From Chara braunii (taxonomy: Eukaryota; Streptophyta; Charophyceae; Charales; Characeae): DNA of 20,738 bases. Under the pieces are notes generated by a model. It had not been told where the DNA came from and searched no databases. It saw only the letters and a list, made by a program, of their open reading frames with translations. A program made the position numbers and the translations under genes. Below are positions 8,910 through 16,469 of this stretch, in pieces (positions within the stretch are counted from its first letter, which is position 1; each line of letters begins with the position of its first letter). Where the stretch lies: NCBI GenBank assembly GCA_003427395.1, contig BFEA01001234.1, forward strand, positions 47,467-68,204, given 5' to 3'.

Positions 8910-9317
8910 CTAGTAAGGCGCAACTTCCATTCCAACTTTTTCTCCTCCTTCAATAGTTTGTTGCTGCAAGGGATTTTCTTCTGCTTCCAACTCCCTTGCG
9001 AACGCCTCCCTCTCTGCCTGAGGGACCAGCAAGGATGCTTCCTCTTCCTCCCCCAAGGCCAGATTGGCCACCCACTTTGTCACCATCTTCTCCATTTTCG
9101 CCCTTATCTCTGGAGCCAAAATGGGTTCCCCTCTTTCCTCTCTTCTTACGTTTCTCTCTAGGGGAACCTCTACTTCCACTTCCTTTTTTTTCTCTACTTG
9201 TGCTTCTTCTTTCGCATCTATCGCCGCCACTTTCTCCTCCTGCTCCTTTTCCCATTTTTTCATCTCCTCCACCATATGTCTTTGCTTGGCCTTCTGCTCT
9301 TCTATCAAGGTCAACAT
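8910..9317 (-). pseudogene. Gag N-terminal coiled-coil region
   Basis: A 135-codon piece very rich in Glu and Lys (MLTLIEEQKAKQRHMVEEMK, KWEKEQEEKVAAIDAKEEAQ, later EIRAKMEKMVTKWVANLAL), with heptad-like spacing expected of a coiled coil. It sits between the Gag start and the capsid-like part. An in-frame TAG lies just upstream of its first Met, and it stops at TAG 8910-8912, so it is a fragment of a longer Gag. The stretch 8750-8909 links to the next piece without an intact frame. Confidence 0.6.
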
Positions 9318-9336
9318 CTTCGCCTACTTTATAACT

Positions 9337-9441
9337 CTATCTTCTCCATCTTCTCTTTTCTCTCTTGAATAGGGCGGCGGCTTGCTCTCCTTGCTCTCTA
9401 CTATACGGGTTGGTACTCGTTCCTCGTTGTGTGGTCACCAT
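9337..9441 (-). pseudogene. Gag start fragment
   Basis: ATG at 9441-9439 opens a 34-codon frame (MVTTQRGTSTNPYSREQGEQ then an Arg/Lys-rich end) terminated by TAG 9337-9339. A short Thr/Ser/Arg start is typical, from memory, of Gag proteins in this element group. It is the most upstream Gag-like Met after the leader. A frameshift separates it from the coiled-coil piece below 9317. Confidence 0.55.
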
Positions 9442-10354
9442 GGTGAAAGATGCACAACCTGTGAGAGTTCCACTCCTCACCACTTAGACTTTCCACCCAC
9501 TGACTGACTAAATGGCTGACTCTCTAAGGACCACAGAATCCTCTCAGATCCTGTCAACTAGGGTCTCTAGCCTGGACCTACTTCTAGGCTGTCACTACAG
9601 AACTCTGTTGCTGATCAGGAGGCGTTTAAGGAGACCCCCCCATAACTCCTCAAGAATTCTTTAACGTCGCAGTTAGGACGACGTGATCAGCAGAGTTCTC
9701 TCAAGACTTAGACAGTTGGTTGTACAGCCCACAACTCGGATTTTGGGCCTACCATGCCACACTGAGCAGCCCGCAAGTCCGTACTGGTCCTTGGGAGGGT
9801 TAGGCCTCCGGGACGTGTTAATCCTCAAACATGGACTTAAGCCCTACTCATTTCGTGTAGGTTTGGTCAACGCAACTCTATAACCACATGCACAAACTAC
9901 TATCACCTGGGCAGAAGTGACTCAAGGTAGAAAGAAGAGACAGACAGACTCAACAAGTACCAAAGGGTAAGTGCACATCCATAGGGCGAGGGGGTAGGCT
10001 GAAAGCTTGGCGAGATTATATTGACTCCAGGTTGGTCAAAATCATGGTCAACGGCGCCCGGTCAACGCTGGCCAACGACCGGTTAACTTGTTCAAACCTC
10101 CCGGTCAACCGTCTCGTGCAAAGCTCCGACCTTTGGCTATGGTGGTCGACTCTCTCCTTTGCCAACCTCTCTCTCTTCTCCACCCTATCTTCTTCTTCTT
10201 CGCCCACCTTGGCTATGGCTTTCTTCTCCTTCCTCCTTCCTCCTTTCTCTACTCCTCTCAACTTCGTCTTAGTCACCCCCAGTCTTCTTCTTCCTTGTCC
10301 AGTCCGAGCTCGACAGCTATGGCCGCCACCTCCTTCTTCGTGGCTGCTCAACCA

Positions 10355-10510
<156 letters not shown>

Positions 10511-11139
10511 CCTCGTTCCTCATCTTCATTTCAAACGCGGCAACTATGGCCGCCTTCCTCAATTTCTCCCCCAATGGCCTTCTTCTTCACGGCGTTGCGG
10601 CTGTTTTCTTCGCTGCGCTCTTCCCCACCGGTCTTGATCTTCTTCAATCGCGATGAGCGGTACAACGGGGAGTGGAAACAGTGACAGGCAGCGCGCACGG
10701 GTGGCCACAACGCACGGCGGGCGGCGGTGAGCGCGGGGAAACTGGCGCTTGGGAGACAACGGGAGCGCGTGCATTCATAGCGGGCGGGCGCGATGGGAAA
10801 CGGGGAGCACAACGTCGTGTGGCAACTGGCGCGCAGCTCGTAAGTGCGCAAGGCTGGCGCGAGCAAAAACGGGGGCAACACGTGGCAAACCGGGCGTGCG
10901 CGATGTAGCGGGGCGGCGCGCGAAGACAACCAGCGCGCAGCACGTAGCGGCACGGTTTGACAGCGTGGCGCGCGGTATCTGCCAGCGCGTTCACACTCGG
11001 CGCGCAGTAGCTGCAGTGGGGAAGAGCAGGCGCACAGTGACCAACGGGCAAAGCGCGATAGCTCAAGCACGCAATACGTGGCGCGCAACATAGCAGCGGG
11101 CGCAGCGAGCAGTAACAACGAGGGCGCTCCTCATATAGT

Positions 11140-11243
11140 GACGTGGCGCTCCTGCTTTCGCACGGAGCTGACGTTGCTCCCTGGCGCCCTTCCTCTTGCG
11201 CCGATGGCTGACGTGGCACTCCTACTTTCAGCATGCGGAGCTG
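11140..11243. repeat. 70-bp-period duplication with ACGTGGC boxes beside the PBS
   Basis: GACGTGGC(G/A)CTCCT(G/A)CTTTC followed by CGGAGCTG occurs at 11140-11170 and again at 11210-11243. Each copy starts with ACGTGGC, a G-box/ABRE-type core in plants; function here is unknown. Confidence 0.7.
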
Positions 11244-11280
11244 ATGATGATGACGACGACGATCGGGACAGGGGGAACCA

Positions 11281-11292
11281 GCTCTGATACCA
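11281..11292 (-). promoter_or_regulatory. Primer-binding site, tRNA-iMet
   Basis: One base after the 5' LTR end the minus strand reads TGGTATCAGAGC, complementary to the 3' end of the plant initiator tRNA-Met (...GCTCTGATACCA). This is where minus-strand cDNA synthesis is primed. It fixes the element's orientation, the LTR boundary, and a green-plant lineage. Confidence 0.95.
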
Positions 11293-11421
11293 ATGCAATC
11301 AGACTTGTCTTTCTCGACACTCAGCATGCGTACAAACAGATGACGATCGCTGGCGACTTGCGCCCACACAAAACTCAGAGATAATGAAGTCAAGAACGCA
11401 GCTCAGATTCAAACTTGTGTT

Positions 11422-11439
11422 GGTCGGCTATGGCCGACC
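11422..11439. repeat. Hairpin GGTCGGC-TATG-GCCGACC in the 5' LTR
   Basis: Perfect 7-bp inverted repeat with a 4-base loop, identical to 3108-3125. The nested solo LTR inserted directly beside it: the left TCTAC duplication starts at 11440. Confidence 0.8.
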
Positions 11440-11444
11440 TCTAC
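11440..11444. repeat. Target site duplication of the solo LTR, left (TCTAC)
   Basis: Pairs with TCTGC at 12725-12729. The unoccupied 3' LTR has TCTGC at 3126-3130, so the left copy carries one G-to-A change. Confidence 0.75.
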
Positions 11445-12362
11445 TGTTACATGCCCAGTTGGGCGATGTACATAAACAACCGAGGATCCGCAATGGGATA
11501 AAAATGACTGAATGGACAATGCAGTGCGAGTGAAATCTCAACAAGCAATGTACATTCTGATACATACAAAAATGGTGCTTTACAGCGCAGGGGAAGACTT
11601 AGATACAAGTCCTGACCTGACCAGGACTGACCTCTATCACGTAGTGCAAGACAGCGCAGCAGAATGCTAGAATACCAATGACTAGCCCAATCAATGTTGC
11701 AACACAGACCAAACATACATCATCCTCATCACAAGGTGNGAAGGGGCCTGGCGCTACACACAGGAAGAATGCGCCAGGTCCACATCATGCACAGACGAAG
11801 AGGAGGGGAACAGACGAAGAAGATGGGGAGAGATGGGAATGTCGTCAACACCAAGTCTTTGTTACAAGTCCCAAATAATCCCTCGTCAAAATGTCTGAAG
11901 CCCAATGTCGAGTCTGGATCCGAATGTCGCCAAGCCCGCTCTCTCATAGTCTGCTGATGCAGTGAAGTCAGGTAGCGAGAGGGTGAGAGGGAGATGGTGG
12001 ACTGAGAAGAGGAGGAAGAAGACCTCTCTCTCCCATGTGTCAGGTACTAACCTGTGAAGATGGTGCTGTGCTGCAGGTACCTTGAAGGCGAAGCTGAAGC
12101 TATGGCGTTGCAGCTAAGTATCATTGGCCTCCGCCCAATCTCTCTCTCTCTAGTACTACTCTAGCTCCTAAGAGCGCCCAGCGCTGAAGACTACTACTAA
12201 CGCTACTAGCGCCCAGCACTGAAGACCACTACTAGCACTACTACTACTCCTGCAGCGCTCCTCCAGAGTGCTGCTGCCGAATCCTGAAGACTACCTCCTG
12301 CCTCCTAAACTGCACATGAAGTGCCTGGGAAGTACCTAGGAACTACCTCCCTGCCTGCAGGG

Positions 12363-12390
12363 CGGGCCAGTCCTATATAGTGCTGGCCCG
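12363..12390. promoter_or_regulatory. TATA-like sequence inside an 8-bp hairpin
   Basis: CGGGCCAG (12363-12370) and CTGGCCCG (12383-12390) are perfect inverted repeats enclosing the 12-base loop TCCTATATAGTG. CTATATAG is itself palindromic, so it could serve as the TATA box of this LTR in either direction. Confidence 0.45.
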
Positions 12391-12466
12391 TCCAGGAGGC
12401 TGCTCTTGCCAATGCCAAAACGTGCCAGACCCTGGCGTTGAAGCTGAATCAGGGGTTGTCGTGAAA

Positions 12467-12696
12467 ACAGGCCCAAAATGGCCTGTGCTAAAACCCTGGT
12501 TTGGTGCCTGAGTTTCAGGGCGGGTCGATCTGATGAGGGCCTGAAAATGGCCCTCAGTTTCAGGCTGAAAAGGCTCAGGGCCGAAAAGGCTCAGGACCGA
12601 AAAGGCCCTGATTTAGGCTGAAATGACACAGGGCCTGTAGGCCCTTGTTTTCAGGCTTTTGGCCTGAAAACGTCACGGGCCTTAAAATGGCCCGTG
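12467..12696. repeat. Cluster of five hairpins at one end of the solo LTR
   Basis: Perfect inverted repeats: ACAGGCC/GGCCTGT (12467-12486), TGAGGGCC/GGCCCTCA (12534-12556), AGGGCC/GGCCCT (12630-12645), TTTTCAGGC/GCCTGAAAA (12648-12670) and CACGGGCC/GGCCCGTG (12674-12696). Loops are 4-7 bases, and three end in AAAAT. Four share a GGCC...GGCC core with different but still complementary outer arms. Confidence 0.8.
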
Positions 12697-12724
12697 CACC
12701 CTGTTGCAGGCGCAGCATGTAACA

Positions 12725-12729
12725 TCTGC
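12725..12729. repeat. Target site duplication of the solo LTR, right (TCTGC)
   Basis: TCTGC follows the GCATGTAACA end and equals the empty site in the 3' LTR at 3126-3130. Confidence 0.8.
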
Positions 12730-12867
12730 ACTCTCAGCAACTTGTTCGTACACACACCCTGGATCTCCCTGGATGTCCCGTACACACACACACACACACA
12801 CTTCACACGTACACACCCACTCACACTCCCTCTCTTCACACACACTAACACTACTAACTGCTGACAT

Positions 12868-12883
12868 GGCGGCTATGGCCGCC
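12868..12883. repeat. Hairpin GGCGGC-TATG-GCCGCC in the 5' LTR
   Basis: Perfect 6-bp inverted repeat with TATG loop. The equivalent 3' LTR site (around 3269-3284) has decayed by several substitutions. Confidence 0.75.
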
Positions 12884-12907
12884 GTCTCTCTCCTTCACTG
12901 ACTAGCT

Positions 12908-12923
12908 ATCGGCTATGGCCGAT
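12908..12923. repeat. Hairpin ATCGGC-TATG-GCCGAT in the 5' LTR
   Basis: Perfect 6-bp inverted repeat with TATG loop. In the 3' LTR one arm base differs (ATTGGC...GCCGAT), breaking one pair. Confidence 0.75.
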
Positions 12924-13043
12924 CTTCCTCCTCTTAGCCCTCTTCGTCCATGGGCACCTGCAGACCTCCGCACACAAGACACTTCGACAGCGCTTCCACA
13001 CGACTCACAGGCAGAATGAATGAATGACTGATCGCTGCCTCTT

Positions 13044-13051
13044 TATTTATA
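13044..13051 (-). promoter_or_regulatory. TATA box of the 5' LTR
   Basis: The minus strand reads TATAAATA, conserved in both LTRs, about 445 bp into the LTR in element sense. Transcription would start about 30 bp downstream (near 13015), placing the CGGC-TATG-GCCG hairpins in the RNA. No separate poly(A) signal could be assigned, although the box overlaps an AATAAA. Confidence 0.6.
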
Positions 13052-13208
13052 CTTGGGATTGTCGCTGGTCTGCCCCTCTCCACCGGGCCTGGGGTGCACA
13101 CAGTCCCACATGGTACTTGCTGACTTGACAAGGTGCGACTGGGACTGGGTACCACTGACTATGCAAGGTAAGACTACCCACTTGACAATTTGCCTACGGA
13201 CTGACTAC

Positions 13209-13274
13209 TATGACTCACGAAGGGCCAGTTCGGGAACCTCCGGAAGACTGTGGCTTGACCCATCAGTACTGTAG
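13209..13274. repeat. 66-bp LTR indel
   Basis: This segment of the 5' LTR, from TATGACTCACG to GTACTGTAG, is missing in the 3' LTR between 3609 and 3610. Whether it was gained here or lost there cannot be decided from two copies. Confidence 0.75.
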
Positions 13275-13494
13275 CAGCTACGATTCCTACCACTGCTAAG
13301 ACCTCTAATCTACAGACCTACAGTTCAAGACCCGACGACCACCCTACCTACAGCACACAAACAGGCGGCTTTCAAAACACAGGTCGTGGGTTCAAGCACA
13401 CATGGGTCATCGGTACTGTACATGGGTAAGGGCGAGGTCTGGGGATCGAGCTCCGGGATCTGCAACTGCTACCTCAAAGGTGAAAACCGTTTCA

Positions 13495-13498
13495 GACA
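13495..13498. repeat. Target site duplication (GACA), right
   Basis: GACA directly follows the CA end of the 5' LTR and matches 2974-2977. Confidence 0.8.
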
Positions 13499-13949
13499 TC
13501 TTTGGCACTTTTCCTAAATTAAGAAATAAATGGACAAGAAAACAAACGAGTCCGTGTCAGGAAAAAAATCGTGAAAGAAATAAACAACAATGTTGTTTCC
13601 CAACTTTCTCTGACACTGCCATCCTGACTTGATTATCATGAAAAAAATCCACGCGTTCACAGAGGAAAACGTCCATTGCTGACGCATCTCACCTGACTCA
13701 CATGCAAGCTAATTGTCTGCTAACCATTCTGCTAATGAGGTTGCCATAGTGAACCTGCACTTCCACTGCTTTATCTGACACACGGCTCCTGCAGTTTTCT
13801 GCATCAGTGGCAGACATGAAAATGAGGTGTGGGAGGCAGTACACAAACCCCAGCAGACCACCCACACCTTGTCCTACCCTTCTGAGTCCGCTGCTACTCG
13901 AACACATTCCACTTGCTTGCTTTTCCTACCTTGTTTCCTTTTTTGGTTT

Positions 13950-13952
<3 letters not shown>

Positions 13953-14017
<65 letters not shown>

Positions 14018-14066
14018 GNGTGTGTGTGTGTGTGTGTGTATGTGTGTGTGTGTTTGTGTGTGTGAA
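13953..14066. repeat. (CT)n-(GT)n compound microsatellite
   Basis: A CT tract to about 14018 passes directly into a GT tract. An ambiguous base (n) sits at 14019, exactly at the switch. Frames through it are low-complexity. No gene is recognised in 13499-13952. Confidence 0.95.
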
Positions 14067-14219
14067 AATGTGTGTGTGCGCGTGCGTGTGTGAGCATGTG
14101 AAACTGTTTTACCGCTGTGGCAGAGCGTTCTTTGTTTCGTTGGGGGATGTTTTGGCAGTGGGGCTGGTGTGAACATAACATTTGCAGATGGTGTGTGTGG
14201 ACGATGGTCTGCGTCTTAG

Positions 14220-14471
14220 AAGTGTCTATTTTGGGTCAAGGCAGATAATTCCTTGAAACGTGTTGGAGGACCTCTACCGACTGTTGAAGATTCTGCCTGC
14301 AGGTGAGTTGCTTAGATCCGACCAAAAAGTCCGTCATAGCCACTCGTTTTTTGTCCCCCCTTTCTCCCCTTTTCTCCCTTTCCACCTGCAGTTCACTGCA
14401 GTTCTTTGTGACAGTACAAGATTTGTCCGATATCTACCAAGAAAGACAGGATTTGCAAAACAAATAATGAG
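14220..14471 (+). other. Possible exon-intron-exon (unrecognised gene)
   Basis: The donor GCAG|GTGAGT at 14303 is followed 89 bases on by a long pyrimidine tract and CACCTGCAG (acceptor, 14391), an intron-like arrangement typical of plants. Upstream, a frame after the acceptor-like TCTTAG at 14219 reads KCLFWVKADNSLKRVGGPLP. Downstream, two frames are open from 14392: one encodes FFVTVQDLSDIYQERQDLQ and ends at TAA 14465-14467; the other encodes LCDSTRFVRYLPRKTG up to a GAG|GTAGAG donor-like site at 14471/14472. Only the first is in phase with the upstream frame. A 71-codon frame also reads straight through the intron. None of these peptides is recognised. Confidence 0.3.
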
Positions 14472-14639
14472 GTAGAGAGCAACAACAATGCAGGTAACGG
14501 CAGTTCAGGAGCACAAACTGTTATTTTCGCGTTTTTCTATTCTGTTTTCCCTTTTCTGTGGCTTCTTTTCAACAGTATATCTTTGTCGGTCTGTCTGCCT
14601 TTCTTTGTTTCTCCGTCTCTCTGCGTCTCTCCCTCTTAC

Positions 14640-14659
14640 TCTCCCTCTGTCTCTCTCTG

Positions 14660-14748
<89 letters not shown>

Positions 14749-14750
14749 GT
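14640..14750. repeat. (CT)n/(GT)n compound microsatellite
   Basis: CTCT/CTGT-rich run to about 14698, then (GT)n to 14750, the same CT-to-GT order as at 13953-14066. Confidence 0.95.
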
Positions 14751-14853
14751 TGTCATCTTTACTATACACAACTCCACAAAAATGCATGGCTCGGCCACAC
14801 TCTTTCGTCGGACTTCACCGGCTCATCAGGTGTCTGTGTGTGTATGTGTTGAA

Positions 14854-14885
14854 GATTTTCACCACAACCCCTGATCCACCCAGAT

Positions 14886-14948
<63 letters not shown>

Positions 14949-14987
14949 AGATTTTCCCCACAACAGCCCCAATTCCACCCAGGTGAA
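14854..14987. repeat. Duplicated ~36-bp block flanking a (GT)n tract
   Basis: GATTTTCACCACAACCCC...CCACCCAGATGA (14854-14887) recurs diverged as GATTTTCCCCACAACAGCCC...CCACCCAGGTGA (14950-14986). Between them lies (GT)n at 14886-14945. Confidence 0.7.
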
Positions 14988-15099
14988 TAGATTCAGAATC
15001 AAAGCAGTCTTTTCCCTATTGCAGACAACGAGAGCATTTGAGATGTCCAACATATTAAAGCAATTTTATAATTAGACAGTTTTTTGGTTGTCCTTGGTG

Positions 15100-15101
<2 letters not shown>

Positions 15102-15131
<30 letters not shown>
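15102..15131. repeat. (GT)n microsatellite
   Basis: Short GT run. The stretch 15132-15498 contains a short acceptor-like site (CCCCATCAG at 15228) followed by a 35-codon open end (YLSGNITDANIYNVGTYNGI onward, stop at 15332-15334). I cannot assign it. Confidence 0.9.
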
Positions 15132-15133
<2 letters not shown>

Positions 15134-15498
15134 ACCCTTTCTTCGCGCTGCAATACCCTTATTCTGCTGTTGCTGGGGTTATATGGGTTGCTTATATTCA
15201 TTACCTTGCTTCCTTTTCCCCATCAGTATTTGTCAGGTAACATTACAGATGCCAACATTTATAACGTGGGAACTTACAACGGCATATCACAAATGGATTA
15301 TGTAGCGTCAATAGCGATAAATAGAAAAACATAGATACGGATGTGTACTGAATCTATTGATTTAGATATAATGTCTCATGGACTTGTGTTTGGAATTTCA
15401 GGATTTGCACCCCTTTTCCATTTCTGGGTGGTGGTGTCGAGTATGATGTCCAAGTCCATTTTGTGGCTGACAGTTTGCGCCTGTCCGAAAGCTCCTCA

Positions 15499-15544
15499 CT
15501 CTTCTTTCAGTTTTGCACAGAAGTGACGAGGTTTCAGAATGGAG

Positions 15545-15615
<71 letters not shown>

Positions 15616-15680
15616 GTGTGTGTAGCTCGCTGTTAGTTCTTCTTTCAGTCCTCCACAGAAGTGAGGCTGTTTCACGATGG

Positions 15681-15714
<34 letters not shown>
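15499..15714. repeat. Two tandem units each ending in (CT)n
   Basis: CTTCTTTCAG...GCACAGAAGTGA...TGGAGAAATCTCT with a 66-bp CT run (15499-15612) is repeated 138 bp later as CTTCTTTCAG...CCACAGAAGTGA...TGGAGAACTCTCT with a 28-bp CT run (15637-15714). The whole unit, not only the microsatellite, is duplicated. Confidence 0.8.
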
Positions 15715-15718
<4 letters not shown>

Positions 15719-15750
15719 TATATGACACAATTTCAAAGGAAAGAAGAGTG

Positions 15751-15760
15751 GGTATGAATC
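15751..15760. repeat. Target site duplication (GGTATGAATC), left
   Basis: Perfect 10-bp match to 16460-16469, abutting the inverted end ATACTTGCAA. Confidence 0.8.
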
Positions 15761-16459
15761 ATACTTGCAACCGCACGAGCCGCACATTCGTTCGGAGTTC
15801 CATGCGGGGGTTGCCTGTGTGGAATCGTGCAGGTTTTTTATTTTTATTATTATTATTTATCTTTTTCTGGGACGGGGAACGGGGGGGCGTATGACAGGAA
15901 GATGGGGATATGACGAGGAGAGGGGGATATGGAGAGGAGGAGGAGGATGTGGACGAGGAGGACGACGAGGAGGAGGAGTCGAGATGGGGGAGGAGAAGAG
16001 ATGGACGGAGGGAAAGGAGGAAGGGCAGGAGGAGGAGGGCAAGTGAGAGGAGGAGGAGACATGGACGGCGAGGAAGGGAAGGTAACGAGGAGCCATGGAA
16101 GATGAGGAAGTACAAGGAGGAGGAGGAGACAAGGAGGATGAGGAAGGGCAGGAGGAGGAGGACGAACAGGAGGAGGAGGAGGAGGAGGAGGAGGAGACGA
16201 AAAGGAGAAGGGAGGAGGAGACATGGAGGATGAGGAAGGGGAGGAGGAGCAAGGTGAGGCAGTACTCCTGTAATTTTTTTTTTCATCTCGCTTATAATTT
16301 TGTCGGGGGCCTCAAACGTACCGTTTCGACCTCGGTCTTTTTTTTTTTTCTGAGGGGGGTGACGGGTCGTTCTCCGCACACGTCGTGCACCGCACGGGAT
16401 CAGTTGGGCGCGTGCCCCGCACGTAGGGAACAACCTGCACGACGTGCGCTTGCAAGTAT
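15761..16459. mobile_element. Mutator-like non-autonomous DNA transposon
   Basis: A 699-bp element with inverted ends: ATACTTGCAACCGCACG at the left, and reading inward from the right ATACTTGCAAGCGCACG (16 of 17 identical). Patchy similarity extends further in (TGCGGGG on both sides). The perfect 10-bp duplication GGTATGAATC borders it. A 9-10 bp duplication is the hallmark of Mutator/MULE elements. No transposase is encoded. The interior (about 15886-16256) is a purine-rich GGA/GAG tract. Long frames through it (poly-Glu/Arg on one strand, Leu/Ser/Pro on the other) are low-complexity by-products. Superfamily assignment rests on duplication length alone. Confidence 0.75.
15886..16256 (+). repeat. 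Purine-rich (GGA)n-like tract
   Basis: About 370 bases strongly biased to A and G on the plus strand, built of GAGGA and GGAGGAGGA units, with the cleanest GGA run around 16169-16196. Such tracts can form triplex or G-quadruplex structures. It forms the core of the flanking inverted-repeat element. Confidence 0.85.
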
Positions 16460-16469
16460 GGTATGAATC
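16460..16469. repeat. Target site duplication (GGTATGAATC), right
   Basis: Follows TTGCAAGTAT at 16450-16459 and matches 15751-15760 exactly. From 16470 to 17587 no gene is recognised. A minus-strand frame of about 120 codons (17047-17410) and a shorter one (16541-16726) are open but match no family I know. Confidence 0.8.

Larger units (their letters stand above)
11445..12724. mobile_element. Solo LTR of a second retrotransposon family, nested
   Basis: A 1280-bp segment present in the 5' LTR and absent from the 3' LTR. It starts TGTTACATGC and ends GCATGTAACA, a perfect 10-bp inverted repeat with the TG...CA ends of LTRs, flanked by 5-bp duplications. No coding capacity is seen, so a solo LTR left by LTR-LTR recombination is the simplest reading. 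A small LTR-bearing non-autonomous element is possible but would need internal PBS/PPT, which I do not see. It contains a TATATA (12374-12379) in a hairpin loop and a dense hairpin cluster toward one end. Its strand cannot be fixed without a full relative. Confidence 0.82.
11294..13494 (-). repeat. 5' LTR of the gypsy element (interrupted)
   Basis: In element sense it runs from TGAAACGG at 13494 to GATTGCA at 11294. It matches the 3' LTR except for the nested solo LTR with its 5-bp duplication (1285 bp at 11440-12724) and a 66-bp extra segment (13209-13274). The TATA box lies at 13044-13051. Hairpins with a CGGC-TATG-GCCG core lie downstream of it, in the presumed R/U5 part. Confidence 0.93.

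Noticed and set aside
10531-11393. Long minus-strand frames (195 and 249 codons) through the leader and LTR end
   Set aside because: Composition is Cys/Ala/Arg/Pro-rich as expected from GCGC-rich DNA, one frame runs through the PBS and into the LTR, and no domain is recognisable.
13698-13907. Minus-strand frame with VSDKAVEVQVHYGNLISRMV and a GTGAGA donor-like site at 13692
   Set aside because: The stop codon precedes the best donor and no other frame stays open to it, so it does not make a consistent exon.
14019-14019. Ambiguous bases (n) at 11739 and 14019
   Set aside because: Treated as sequencing or assembly ambiguities, the second at a CT/GT microsatellite switch; not biological features.
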